The notes beneath the pieces were generated by a model, which was not told the DNA's origin, ran no database searches, and saw only the letters and a list, made by a program, of their open reading frames with translations. A stretch of DNA of 64,000 bases from Paenibacillus oceani. Its GTDB lineage: Bacteria; Bacillota; Bacilli; Paenibacillales; NBRC-103111. The position numbers and the translations under genes were made by a program. The stretch spans positions 1-64,000 of the forward strand of contig NZ_JACXJA010000051.1 in NCBI RefSeq assembly GCF_014705615.1. The letters run 5' to 3'. Positions within the stretch are counted from its first letter, which is position 1. The number at the start of each line of letters is the position of its first letter. Below are positions 52,687-62,057 of the stretch, piece after piece.

Positions 52687-54414
52687 GTGAAACCGACTTG
52701 GAAGAAATCTTTGACCGCAGCTATGCTCAGCGCTTCTCTCGTATTAACGGCATCCCCTGCCCTAATTATGGCGGCAGACGGCACGGTTGCATCCCAAAGT
52801 GTTCGCGGGCAATACCAACTGACCTCCGTCATCCGGGCGGACGTAAAAAGTATCATCAATGAACGGGTCGCGGACAACACCCGGATTGGCGCTGTTGTGC
52901 GTCTATATAATGAGGGCACCCGCGTAACGCGGGTGCCGGATTATGAAATGCGTGTCAAGACCGCGGATGGAATTGAGTATACGCTAAAGCCGAGCGTGAC
53001 GAACGCCAAGGCGATTCAGCCGAAAGAAAAAGTGGAGCTCAGCTACATGCTGGTTCTCGATTACGAGAGTGCGGCGGGGATCACCGACCTGTCGTGGATT
53101 GAAGTGGACGAATATGTATATCCGAAGCTGGAAACGGCCGTCCTTACCGTACCGGTTGCTGAAGCGGTATGGAGCGGCAACGATTCGGCGATTACCGGGC
53201 AAGACGCTCTGAAGCGCTGGGGAGAGCCGTTTAAGCTCCAGGTTTTGTCCGAGACGCTTCAATTCACTCCGGTTACGCTGATTAGCGAGAAAACACCTCA
53301 AGGGCCAGTGACGGTTGTTACACTGATCGCCGAAAATACGGGAAGCCGTACGGAAACGGTGCCTGAATTCCGTTTGGACGGCAAATCCGACTCCAGAGCT
53401 TATCCAGGCAGACGGGTTCAAACAAACGTCGAGTTGAAGCCGGGAGAGAAAAAGTACATTCATTACGGCATCTTGACCGAAAACAACGTTACGCTGACGA
53501 GCCTGAACGTCCTGACGCCGGAAACGTACGTTCAGATCGGACCGGACAACCAGCCGTCTGTCGAATCGTATGCGGTCGGCCGTATTAATGTGCAGCTTCC
53601 GCAAAAGGATACGGTGGATGTGAGCATGCTGCCGGCTTACGAGCTGCGCGACCGCATCCAGTTTGACCCGATGAGCAAGCTGATCGACAAAGAAACGGAA
53701 ATATCGCTTGTGGATTTGAGCATGAACGAATCGGAATCATCCGGCTATAATACCGTTATCGCGAAATTCATGGTTAAAAATACCGGAGAGCGCCCTGTGC
53801 CGTTGCCGGCGTTCCAGACCGAGCTGACGAATGCCGACGGATTCCGGTATTCCGGCACGCGCCAGACGACGACAGTCGAACAGCTCGCTCCGAAGCTTGC
53901 CTATGTAGTCAATTATTCGTTCGCGGTTCCGTCCTCAGAGAAGGGCGACGATCTGCTGATGAAGATTACCGACAACCAGACGGTCGCTCCGTACAACATC
54001 CCGATCGGCGGCTTCAAGACGGCTGTATCGATCGACCAGCCGGATGACGACATCCTTTCCTTCTATCCTTATGAAGTGAAGATGAATTACTGGTCGATTT
54101 CCTCTATGTTCAGCGCGGCCGGTTATATGTATAAAATGAAAATGGACATCGATATCAATACGGTTGACGATATCGTATCAGATACGAATGCGTCGAATAT
54201 GACGATCGAGCTGCATGATACGCGCGGACGTCTGATTGCTTCTCAAACGCTTCCGTTCGCCGGTATGAACAAGCTGGTCAGCGGAGCTCAGCATATCACT
54301 TTCGACAATCTGAGAACGGATCAGTTGGAATGGCCGCTTACGATCAAAATTTACGAATCGGTACAAACGCCGAACGGTGTTGCCAAACGTCTAGTTAAAA
54401 CAATGAAGCAATAA
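52687..54414 (+). CDS. Exported protein with three repeated beta-sandwich-like units
   Basis: This 575-residue protein was not recognised as a named family. It begins with a signal peptide ending near AADGTVA (about residue 31). Three related segments follow at about 66-122, 198-252 and 335-392. Each has a NEG or NTG turn, a VP or LP-x-[YF] motif, and a final hydrophobic [LV]xYx[LIF] strand after a proline or lysine turn, suggesting Ig-like or DUF4352-like folds. The GTG at 52687 follows GGAGGA by 7 bases. It lies 36 bases after the adaptor, so it is likely co-transcribed and may act with the pump outside the cell. Confidence 0.75.
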   Translation: MKPTWKKSLTAAMLSASLVLTASPALIMAADGTVASQSVRGQYQLTSVIRADVKSIINERVADNTRIGAVVRLYNEGTRVTRVPDYEMRVKTADGIEYTLKPSVTNAKAIQPKEKVELSYMLVLDYESAAGITDLSWIEVDEYVYPKLETAVLTVPVAEAVWSGNDSAITGQDALKRWGEPFKLQVLSETLQFTPVTLISEKTPQGPVTVVTLIAENTGSRTETVPEFRLDGKSDSRAYPGRRVQTNVELKPGEKKYIHYGILTENNVTLTSLNVLTPETYVQIGPDNQPSVESYAVGRINVQLPQKDTVDVSMLPAYELRDRIQFDPMSKLIDKETEISLVDLSMNESESSGYNTVIAKFMVKNTGERPVPLPAFQTELTNADGFRYSGTRQTTTVEQLAPKLAYVVNYSFAVPSSEKGDDLLMKITDNQTVAPYNIPIGGFKTAVSIDQPDDDILSFYPYEVKMNYWSISSMFSAAGYMYKMKMDIDINTVDDIVSDTNASNMTIELHDTRGRLIASQTLPFAGMNKLVSGAQHITFDNLRTDQLEWPLTIKIYESVQTPNGVAKRLVKTMKQ

Positions 54415-54439
54415 GCCGAAAACGATCATGTCGTTCCGT

Positions 54440-54459
54440 CCCGGCCAGTAATGGCCGGG
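54440..54459 (+). terminator. Hairpin after the RND module
   Basis: CCCGGCCA pairs perfectly with TGGCCGGG around GTAA. The following sequence (ATATCTTGTATTTC) is only moderately T-rich, so termination may be partial. Confidence 0.5.
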
Positions 54460-54488
54460 ATATCTTGTATTTCTGCGCTTTTTTCCCG

Positions 54489-54517
54489 TTGACAGCGCCA
54501 ACGCCGTTGTGTAAATT
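54489..54517 (+). promoter_or_regulatory. Candidate sigma-A promoter of nadA
   Basis: TTGACA (54489-54494) and TAAATT (54512-54517) are 17 bases apart. The leader is about 140 bases. No operator could be assigned. Confidence 0.55.
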
Positions 54518-54664
54518 AGGTGTAAACTCATAATGAAACTTAACCGGTCCGGCTGCTCCGCAGTTCCTGAAACTGCATCTATTACGGTCGCCGTGTTTGG
54601 ATCATACTAGTCCTATGCATATGCGTGAACTTTTTCACGTGTTGCCATGAAGGGAAGGATACGG

Positions 54665-55603
54665 ATGGAAGCTCTAGCGCTTGAGCGCAAGGCGGAGCAA
54701 ACCCGCGAACTGAAAGAACGTTTAGCCGTATTGAAGAAAGAGCGCAATGCCATCATCCTGGCGCACTACTACCAGAGGGATGAGATTCAGGAAGTCGCCG
54801 ACTTTCGCGGAGATTCGTTTCTGCTTGCCCAGAAGGCGGCCGAGACGGACGCAGACACGATCGTATTTTGCGGCGTTCATTTCATGGGGGAAAGCGCCAA
54901 AATTTTGGCACCGAACAAGACGGTGCTTATTCCGGATGAGCGCGCAGGCTGCCCGATGGCCGACATGGTCAACGTAGAGGGACTGAAGGCATTGAAGAGC
55001 CGTCATCCGAAGGCGGCTGTCGTCACCTATATCAACTCCTCCGCCGAGATCAAAGCGGAGACCGATATTTGCTGTACATCGGCCAACGCGGTGAAAGTCA
55101 TCCAGTCTGTCGACGCCGACGAGATTATTTGGGTGCCGGACAAAAACTTGGGCGACTACGTTTCCAAATTTACAGACAAGAAAATGATTATCTGGGAAGG
55201 GTATTGCAACACGCACGATATGCTTAGCGTCAAAGACGTCATGGAGATGAAAGCGCAATATCCGGACGCTCAATTTGTCGTGCACCCGGAATGCCGTCCC
55301 GAGGTTGTGAAGCTTGGGGATTTTGTAGGAAGCACGACCGCCATTATTAAATATTGCAAAGAATCCGACTGCCAGCAGTTTATTGTCGGCACCGAAGACG
55401 GAACGGGATATCAACTTCGCAAGGACAGCCCGCACAAAACGTTTCACTTCGCTACCAAATTTCTCGTATGCCCGAACATGAAAGTAAACAACTTGAAAAA
55501 AGTCGTCAAATGTTTGGAGACGATGCAGCCGCAAATTTACGTTCCGCCTCATGTTGCGGAAAAAGCGAAATTGTCCTTGGAGCGCATGTTACAGGTTAAG
55601 TAG
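54665..55603 (+). CDS. nadA: Quinolinate synthase A
   Basis: NadA condenses iminoaspartate with dihydroxyacetone phosphate to quinolinate, with a [4Fe-4S] cluster. The 312-residue protein shows AIILAHYYQRDEIQEVADF, CGVHFMGESAKIL, CCTSANAVKV, and HPECRPEV, with cysteines at the expected places. ATG 54665 follows GGGAAGGA. The upstream in-frame ATG at 54647 has no good site. nadA, nadB, nadC and coaX form one likely operon. Confidence 0.94.
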   Translation: MEALALERKAEQTRELKERLAVLKKERNAIILAHYYQRDEIQEVADFRGDSFLLAQKAAETDADTIVFCGVHFMGESAKILAPNKTVLIPDERAGCPMADMVNVEGLKALKSRHPKAAVVTYINSSAEIKAETDICCTSANAVKVIQSVDADEIIWVPDKNLGDYVSKFTDKKMIIWEGYCNTHDMLSVKDVMEMKAQYPDAQFVVHPECRPEVVKLGDFVGSTTAIIKYCKESDCQQFIVGTEDGTGYQLRKDSPHKTFHFATKFLVCPNMKVNNLKKVVKCLETMQPQIYVPPHVAEKAKLSLERMLQVK

Positions 55604-55628
55604 CATGCGCTACTCTCTTGTCTTGTAG

Positions 55629-57254
55629 GTGATGGATATGGTGCCGCGTTATTTGATCGATTTTGCGCTGGACGAGCTGGCGCACGAAGAAACCGATTGT
55701 TTGGTCATCGGAGCTGGAATTGCCGGCCTGTTCACAACGATCCGTGCGAGCGAGACGGATCGCGTACATATTATCACGAAGCCGAAGTCGCTTCTGGAGA
55801 GCAACACCCGCTACGCGCAAGGCGGCATAGCGGCCGTCATATCGGACGAAGACTCACCCGATTACCACCGCCAGGATACGCTGGTCGCGGGAGCGGGACT
55901 TTGCGACAACGTAGCGGTAGACATCTTGGTGGATGAAGGACCCGAAGGAGTCAAGGACCTGATCCGGCTCGGCACCCAGTTCGACCTCGAGAACGGGGAG
56001 CTGGCGCTGACCAAGGAAGGCGGCCACAGCCAAAGACGGATTTTGCACGCGCACGGCGATGCGACCGGCGCGGAGATCGTAAGGGCGCTATCCAATCAAG
56101 CGAAGCAAAATCCGAACGTCACCGTGTGGGACGATCATTTTGTGATTGATCTTGTTGTCACGGAAGGTGTGTGCCATGGCGCCATTGTACAGAAGCCGGA
56201 CGGGCAGCGTGTATTTGTGCGCGCCAAGGCGACGATCCTGTGCTCCGGAGGAGCGGGACAGCTGTACCGGTATACGACGAACCCGGAGATTGCTACGGGG
56301 GACGGAATCGCAATCGCTTACCGGGCCGGCGCCGTCATACGTGATGTTGAGTTTATTCAGTTTCATCCAACAGCGTTATGTTATCCGGGAGCTCCGCGTT
56401 TTCTGATTTCCGAAGCGGTCAGAGGGGAAGGGGCCGTTCTTCGCAATATCAGGGGCGAGCGGTTCATGGACAAGATTCATCCTCTGCAAGAGCTTGCCCC
56501 CAGGGATATCGTGGCCCGGGCGATCGTAAATGAAATGGAACTTACGAAGTCGACTTTCGTATATATAGATATTACTCACGAGCCGGCCGATTTGGTGAAG
56601 CACCGGTTTCCGAACATCTACGAATTTTGTTTGAATTACGGTCTCGATTTGACGACAGACTGGATTCCGGTAGCGCCGGCCGCGCATTATATGATGGGCG
56701 GAGTGAAAACCGACCTGAACGGGGAAACTTCAGTCAAGCGTTTATACGCATGCGGAGAAGTGTCGTCTACCGGCGTCCACGGGGCGAACCGGCTTGCGAG
56801 CAACTCGCTGTCCGAAGCGATCGTATACGGCCGCCGGATTATCGAGCATATCCGCACTTTGCCGTCGCTTCCGGACACCCCGCAGATCGTAGAGCGGAGC
56901 CACCGTCCCGAGCATCCGATGCAGGCGATCGTAGAGAAACGGTTGAAGCTGCAAAAGGTCATGCTGCGTTATGTCGGACTGAAGCGAAGCGCGGCGGGAT
57001 TGCAAAAAGGGCTTGACGAGCTGAAGCGTCAACTTCCGATCTACGAGACCTGCTTGACGAAGCGTGAAGAGTACGAGTTTGCGAACTTGCTTACTTTGGC
57101 TATGTTGACCACGGAAGCTGCGCTGAACCGGGAGGAGAGCCGGGGCGGGCATTTCCGCGAAGATTTTCCCGAGAAGGACGACCGGAACTGGCGCAAGCAT
57201 ATACAACTCCACCGCGAGTACGGAATGACGGAGGAACCGATCCATGATGATTAA
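55629..57254 (+). CDS. nadB: L-aspartate oxidase
   Basis: NadB oxidises aspartate to iminoaspartate for NadA. The 541-residue flavoprotein has the FAD motif DCLVIGAGIAGLFTTI near 20-35, RYAQGGIAAVI, HPTALCYPG, SEAVRGEGA and HGANRLASNSLSEAIV. GTG 55629 is followed by ATG at 55632 and 55638. The only site-like sequence is GTAGGTG, so the exact start is unsure. The gene overlaps nadC by 11 bases. Confidence 0.94.
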   Translation: MMDMVPRYLIDFALDELAHEETDCLVIGAGIAGLFTTIRASETDRVHIITKPKSLLESNTRYAQGGIAAVISDEDSPDYHRQDTLVAGAGLCDNVAVDILVDEGPEGVKDLIRLGTQFDLENGELALTKEGGHSQRRILHAHGDATGAEIVRALSNQAKQNPNVTVWDDHFVIDLVVTEGVCHGAIVQKPDGQRVFVRAKATILCSGGAGQLYRYTTNPEIATGDGIAIAYRAGAVIRDVEFIQFHPTALCYPGAPRFLISEAVRGEGAVLRNIRGERFMDKIHPLQELAPRDIVARAIVNEMELTKSTFVYIDITHEPADLVKHRFPNIYEFCLNYGLDLTTDWIPVAPAAHYMMGGVKTDLNGETSVKRLYACGEVSSTGVHGANRLASNSLSEAIVYGRRIIEHIRTLPSLPDTPQIVERSHRPEHPMQAIVEKRLKLQKVMLRYVGLKRSAAGLQKGLDELKRQLPIYETCLTKREEYEFANLLTLAMLTTEAALNREESRGGHFREDFPEKDDRNWRKHIQLHREYGMTEEPIHDD

Positions 57255-58110
57255 TGCAGATCAACTAACTGGGCAAATACGTTTGTGGCTGGAAGAAGAC
57301 ATCGGTATGGGCGATGTGACCACCATGACAACCGTACCTTTAGACTCGCAGTCTAAAGGTATTATTCATGTTAAGGAATCCGGCATCGTAGCCGGGATGT
57401 CCGTAGCGGAGCAAGTGTTTCGCGCCGTCGATCCGTCTCTTCTCTTTCTCGCCGTCCAGCAGGACGGAACGTACGTGGAGAAAGGCACGGTTTTGGCGGA
57501 GGTGACGGGCAGCACGCGCAGCATCCTGCTCGGCGAACGGCTGGCGCTTAATCTGCTGCAAAGAATGTCGGGCATCGCCACCCGCACCCGTCAATATGTC
57601 GATGCTCTGGAAGGAACGCCGGTCCGGCTGGTCGATACCCGCAAGACGACGCCCGGACACCGGATGCTGGAGAAATACGCGGTCCGCGTAGGCGGGGGCC
57701 ACAATCACAGATTCGGGCTTTACGACGCGGTTATGATCAAGGACAATCATATTAAGGGAGCGGGCGGAGTCAAGCAGGCCATCATCGCCGCCCGTGCGCA
57801 AATTCCGCATACGATGAAAATCGAAGTCGAAGTCGAACGGTTCGACCAGTTGGATGAAGCGCTGGAGGCCGGAGCGGATATTATTATGCTGGATAATATG
57901 AAGCCGGCCGATATGAAGAAAGCCGTCGACATCATTAAAGCGCGGGCTCCGCACATTATAATAGAAGCTTCCGGAAATGTGACGCTGGAGACGATTAAGG
58001 ATATCGCCTTATCCGGAGTGGACGTAATCTCCGTAGGCCGGTTGACGTATTCCGTACAGGCGATCGACATCAGCTTGGATTTGAACGAGAAAAAGGTGGG
58101 GCCGGCATGA
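57244..58110 (+). CDS. nadC: Nicotinate-nucleotide pyrophosphorylase (carboxylating)
   Basis: NadC makes nicotinate mononucleotide from quinolinate and PRPP. The 288-residue protein has [13 protein letters not shown], the quinolinate-binding [37 protein letters not shown] and VEVERFDQL, all typical. The ATG lies inside the end of nadB and the stop overlaps coaX (ATGA). Confidence 0.95.
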   Translation: MMINADQLTGQIRLWLEEDIGMGDVTTMTTVPLDSQSKGIIHVKESGIVAGMSVAEQVFRAVDPSLLFLAVQQDGTYVEKGTVLAEVTGSTRSILLGERLALNLLQRMSGIATRTRQYVDALEGTPVRLVDTRKTTPGHRMLEKYAVRVGGGHNHRFGLYDAVMIKDNHIKGAGGVKQAIIAARAQIPHTMKIEVEVERFDQLDEALEAGADIIMLDNMKPADMKKAVDIIKARAPHIIIEASGNVTLETIKDIALSGVDVISVGRLTYSVQAIDISLDLNEKKVGPA

Positions 58111-58871
58111 TTCTCGTCGTGGATGTAGGCAACACGAACATCGTGCTCGGCATCTATGAGCAGAAGAAGCTGCTGCACCATTGGCGGCTCAGTACGAACC
58201 GTTCGGCCACAGTCGACGAATACGGGATGATGGTTCATAATTTATTTCGCCATGCGAGCATCTCCGAAGACCGGATCGAAGGAGTCGTGATCTCTTCCGT
58301 CGTTCCGCCGCTTATGTTTGTGCTCGAAAGCTTATGTTTAAAATATATAGGAAAAAAACCGCTCGTCGTCGGTCCGGGCATGAAGACCGGGCTCAATCTG
58401 CGGATCGAAAATCCCCGCGAAGTCGGTGCCGACCGGATTGTAAATGCCGTTGCCGGTATCGAACTGTACGGACCTCCGCTGATCATTGTCGATTTCGGTA
58501 CGGCTACGACTTACGATTACATCGACGAGCGGGGGCAGATGCTCGGCTGCGCGATCGCTCCGGGAATCGGCATATCGACCGAGGCGCTGTACGAGAAAGC
58601 GGCGAAGCTGCCACGTATCGAACTGGTCCGGCCCAAAAGCACGGTCGGCCGCAATACGGTATCCGCGATGCAAGCGGGCATTATTTTCGGCTATGCCGGT
58701 CAGGTCGACGGGATCGTCCAACGGATGCGGGAAGAATTCAATCCGGATGCGAGAGTCATCGCTACAGGCGGATTAGCCGATTTGATTGCCGGGGAATCCC
58801 GGACGGTCGAAACGGTTAATCCGCTGCTCACCCTGCAAGGCCTGCAAATCATCTATGAACGAAACCGATGA
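58107..58871 (+). CDS. coaX: Type III pantothenate kinase
   Basis: CoaX phosphorylates pantothenate, the first step to CoA. The 254-residue protein has [15 protein letters not shown] with the ATP-binding Dx[15 protein letters not shown], and [14 protein letters not shown]. It is in the ASKHA fold and usually requires a monovalent cation. Its four-base overlap with nadC couples NAD and CoA genes. Confidence 0.95.
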   Translation: MILVVDVGNTNIVLGIYEQKKLLHHWRLSTNRSATVDEYGMMVHNLFRHASISEDRIEGVVISSVVPPLMFVLESLCLKYIGKKPLVVGPGMKTGLNLRIENPREVGADRIVNAVAGIELYGPPLIIVDFGTATTYDYIDERGQMLGCAIAPGIGISTEALYEKAAKLPRIELVRPKSTVGRNTVSAMQAGIIFGYAGQVDGIVQRMREEFNPDARVIATGGLADLIAGESRTVETVNPLLTLQGLQIIYERNR

Positions 58872-58892
58872 AATTCGAAAGGAAACGAAACC

Positions 58893-59768
58893 ATGCAAGA
58901 TTATTTAATACGCACTACCGCGTTTGATGGTAAACTCCGGGCATTTGCCGCGAATACTACAGGAATCACACGGGAGCTGCAGCGCAGACACGACACGACG
59001 CCTGTAGCGACGGCGGCGCTAGGCCGGACCGCAACCGCGGGCGTAATGATGGGCGCGATGCTGAAGGGCGAAGAACGGCTTACGATACAAGTAAAAGGCG
59101 ATGGACCGATCGGTCAAATCGTCGTGGATGCCGATGCGAAGGGCGAAGTAAGAGGGTACGTCGACAATCCCCATGTCGATTTGCCTTTGAACGAACGCGG
59201 CAAGCTGGACGTATCCGGTGCGGTAGGGGAAGGCTACCTGCATGTCATCAAAGATCTGGGCTTGAAGGAGCCTTACCGCGGAAGCATACCGATTGTCTCC
59301 GGAGAACTCGGCGAAGATTTTACGTATTATTTCGCCAAATCGGAGCAGACCCCTTCGGCAGTAGCGTTAGGCGTACTGGTCGCAACCGATTATTCGGTTC
59401 AAGTATCGGGCGGATTTATTTTGCAGCTGCTTCCCGGACTTGAAGAGGAAGAGATAGCGGAGATCGAGCAGAAGCTGGCTAAACTCCCCCCTATTACGAC
59501 CCTGATGGCTGGAGGAGAAGATTTGGAGGAGGTGCTGAAGCGTATGGTGGATTCCGTCACGATCTTGGAACGGACCGATATCCGCTTTCAGTGCAAATGC
59601 TCCAGAGAGCGCGTCGAACGAACCTTGCTTAGCCTAGGTCGCGAGGAGATCGAGCAAATCATACGCGAGGACGGTAAAGCCGAGCTGGTCTGCCATTTCT
59701 GCAACGAAGCGTACGCATATAACGGCGAGCAGCTCCATAGTCTGTTGGAGAGACTGCCTAAAGGATAA
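58893..59768 (+). CDS. hslO: Redox-regulated chaperone Hsp33
   Basis: Hsp33 is a holdase activated by oxidation. The 291-residue protein has the N-terminal substrate domain with GRTATAGVMMGAMLKGEE and a C-terminal zinc switch with C234-x-C236 and C267-x2-C270. The ATG at 58893 follows GAAAGGA. In B. subtilis hslO also follows coaX. Confidence 0.95.
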   Translation: MQDYLIRTTAFDGKLRAFAANTTGITRELQRRHDTTPVATAALGRTATAGVMMGAMLKGEERLTIQVKGDGPIGQIVVDADAKGEVRGYVDNPHVDLPLNERGKLDVSGAVGEGYLHVIKDLGLKEPYRGSIPIVSGELGEDFTYYFAKSEQTPSAVALGVLVATDYSVQVSGGFILQLLPGLEEEEIAEIEQKLAKLPPITTLMAGGEDLEEVLKRMVDSVTILERTDIRFQCKCSRERVERTLLSLGREEIEQIIREDGKAELVCHFCNEAYAYNGEQLHSLLERLPKG

Positions 59769-59796
59769 AGAGACCAGATATGGGGAGAATTTTCGG

Positions 59797-60753
59797 ATGC
59801 GGAGCTTAAAACTGCTGTGGGGTGTCATTGGCGTTTTGTTTACAGCCGTTGTCGTGCTGGCCGTGCTGCTGCTTGTCCGCAGCGGTGCACAAACGCCTCA
59901 GACGGGCGAACCGCCGTCCCGTCCTCAGCCTGCGGACCCGGGAGAATCATCGAAGACGGTCGCCGTTATCGGCAGCCGGTCGATTACCAAGGAAGAGCTG
60001 CAGCACCGGCTGGAGGACAAATACGGTACAGAGCTGCTCGGGATTCTGTTGGATCGCGAGGCTATACGGCAGGAAGCGGAGCTGAAAGGGTTGTCGGTCA
60101 GCCGGGAAGAAATCGATGCTGAATTGAAGCGGATGCAGGAGGGGTACGAGAGCGAGGAGCAGTTTTACTTATCGATGAAAAACCAGCTGGGTCTTACCAA
60201 AGCGGAACTGAACGAGGACGTGTACTATAAACTCCTTCTTGAACATATCGCTACTAGCTCCATACAAGTTTCCGAAGCTGAAGTCGATGGTTACATCAAG
60301 CAGCATCCGGAAGAGTTCAGAAGCTACATGCAGTTTAATCTGTTCAAGATCGAAGTGAAGACCAAGGAGGAAGCGGCGCAGATCGTGAAAGACGTTCAGA
60401 ACGGCGCAGATTTTGCTTCGTTGGCTCGGAAATTGTCGATCGACCAGACGACAGCTCCAAAGGGCGGAGATCTCGGCTGGGTGGAAGAAAACGATCCGTT
60501 CCTCCCGCCGTCTCTGCTGGAAGCCGCCAAAAACATGAAACAGGGCGAGGTAAGCAAGCCGATCGCGCTGAAAAGCAGCTTTGCCGTCGTTCTGCTTAAG
60601 GATAAAAAAGTCGTGAACAAGACCGTCGATACGGCAACCCGCAATTACATCCGCAAGGAACTGGCACTGCAAAGAGCGGTTCCGCTCAAAGAAATCGTAA
60701 AATCGCTCAGACAAAAATTTAATGCGGAAATCCTAATTCCGGACTTCCGATAA
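59797..60753 (+). CDS. yacD: Membrane-anchored peptidyl-prolyl isomerase (YacD/PrsA-like)
   Basis: The 318-residue protein has one N-terminal membrane segment (about 6-27, LWGVIGVLFTAVVVLAVLLLV), a proline-rich linker, a SurA-N-like helical region with SRSITKEELQHRLEDKYG, and a parvulin-type domain (about 180-275) with KGGDLGWVEENDPFLPPSL. It lacks a lipobox, unlike the foldase at 29287. Probably helps fold exported proteins. Same position as B. subtilis yacD, between hslO and cysK. Confidence 0.9.
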   Translation: MRSLKLLWGVIGVLFTAVVVLAVLLLVRSGAQTPQTGEPPSRPQPADPGESSKTVAVIGSRSITKEELQHRLEDKYGTELLGILLDREAIRQEAELKGLSVSREEIDAELKRMQEGYESEEQFYLSMKNQLGLTKAELNEDVYYKLLLEHIATSSIQVSEAEVDGYIKQHPEEFRSYMQFNLFKIEVKTKEEAAQIVKDVQNGADFASLARKLSIDQTTAPKGGDLGWVEENDPFLPPSLLEAAKNMKQGEVSKPIALKSSFAVVLLKDKKVVNKTVDTATRNYIRKELALQRAVPLKEIVKSLRQKFNAEILIPDFR

Positions 60754-60778
60754 TTGGGTGAAGAGGCGCATTTCCTAG

Positions 60779-60807
60779 TTGACATCCGCGTTTCGTGTTG
60801 GTAAGAT
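60779..60807 (+). promoter_or_regulatory. cysK promoter
   Basis: TTGACA (60779-60784) and TAAGAT (60802-60807) are 17 bases apart, 65 bases before cysK. CGGAATAATA near 60835 might be half of a CymR site, but this is not supported strongly. Confidence 0.75.
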
Positions 60808-60872
60808 GAAAGTAATAAAGCCGACAAAATCGCTCGGAATAATAATAAATGTTCATTCGGGAGGGTAAACAC

Positions 60873-61811
60873 ATGGCGAAATTGGTACAAAGCATTACTC
60901 AATTGATCGGGAACACTCCGCTGGTCCGGTTAAACCGGATCGTTCCGGAGGATAGCGCTGAAGTTTATGTCAAGCTTGAATTCCAAAATCCCGGTGCCAG
61001 TGTCAAAGACCGGATCGCCATCAGCATGGTGGAAGTGGCCGAGCGTGAAGGCAAGCTGAAGCCGGGCGATACGATTATCGAGCCAACTAGCGGCAATACC
61101 GGGATCGGCCTTGCGATGGTAGCGGCTGCCAAGGGATACAATGCCATTCTGGTTATGCCGGAGACCATGAGCGTAGAGCGCCGCAACCTGCTTCGCGCTT
61201 ACGGAGCCCAGCTCGTGCTGACGCCGGGACCAGAAGGGATGAAGGGCGCGATTAAGCGTGCGGAAGAGCTGCTCGCTGAAAATCCGACCTACTTCATGCC
61301 TCAACAATTCAAAAACCAGGCTAACGTGAAAGTACACACCGAAACGACAGGGCCGGAAATCGTCGAAGCGATCCAATCCCATGACGGCCAATTGGACGCG
61401 TTCATCGCCGGGATCGGTACAGGTGGAACCATTACGGGCGCCGGCAAGGTACTGCGCGAAAACTTCCCGAACATTCAAATTTACGCGGTGGAGCCATCCG
61501 CTTCCCCGGTGTTGTCCGGAGGTAAACCGGGTCCGCATAAGATTCAAGGAATCGGCGCCGGCTTCGTACCGGATATTTTGGACACCGAGGTATACAACGA
61601 AGTTATCGCGGTCGACAACGAGGATGCGTTCGAGACGTCCCGCCGTGTGGCGAAGGAAGAAGGCATTCTTGGCGGGATTTCCTCCGGCGCAGCGATTTTC
61701 GCAGCTTTGAAGGTAGCCAAACAACTGGGCAAAGGCAAGCGCGTCGTCGCGATCGTTCCAAGCAACGGCGAACGGTACCTCAGCACGCCGCTGTACCAGT
61801 TTGACGAATAA
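60873..61811 (+). CDS. cysK: Cysteine synthase A
   Basis: CysK replaces the acetyl group of O-acetylserine with sulfide. The 312-residue PLP enzyme has [10 protein letters not shown], the Schiff-base lysine K45 in [21 protein letters not shown] and the phosphate-binding [13 protein letters not shown] 60873 follows GGGAGGG; the in-frame ATG at 60849 has no site. A strong promoter and terminator make it a single-gene unit. Confidence 0.96.
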   Translation: MAKLVQSITQLIGNTPLVRLNRIVPEDSAEVYVKLEFQNPGASVKDRIAISMVEVAEREGKLKPGDTIIEPTSGNTGIGLAMVAAAKGYNAILVMPETMSVERRNLLRAYGAQLVLTPGPEGMKGAIKRAEELLAENPTYFMPQQFKNQANVKVHTETTGPEIVEAIQSHDGQLDAFIAGIGTGGTITGAGKVLRENFPNIQIYAVEPSASPVLSGGKPGPHKIQGIGAGFVPDILDTEVYNEVIAVDNEDAFETSRRVAKEEGILGGISSGAAIFAALKVAKQLGKGKRVVAIVPSNGERYLSTPLYQFDE

Positions 61812-61821
61812 GATAGCTGCA

Positions 61822-61850
61822 AGCCCCTCTACGGAGGGGTTTTGTTTGTT
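61822..61850 (+). terminator. Intrinsic terminator of cysK
   Basis: CCCCTC pairs with GAGGGG around TACG, followed by TTTTGTTTGTT. Confidence 0.82.
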
Positions 61851-61919
61851 GAGGCCCGGAATGCCTTTTGCCGGCGGCGGCAGCCTCTTCTATAGCGCGA
61901 ATATAGTTCTGCGAAAGGC

Positions 61920-61948
61920 TTCGATGGATGCTTTTCTTGTGGTATCAT
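61920..61948 (+). promoter_or_regulatory. Candidate promoter of pabB-pabA
   Basis: An extended -10, TGgTATCAT (TATCAT at 61943-61948), has a weak TTCGAT 17 bases upstream. The leader is about 100 bases. Confidence 0.4.
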
Positions 61949-62057
61949 AGTAGCAAGCTGTCCGGATGTGCTCAGAAGCTGCAGACGGACAAAGAAGGTT
62001 ACGGATCGTTAATGTACTGTGGCGGGGGTCGCCGCATGTCTTGGAGGAGGCGCCGGT

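Noticed and set aside
60808-60872. CymR operator before cysK
   Set aside because: Only a partial CGGAAT half-site is present; not enough to call.
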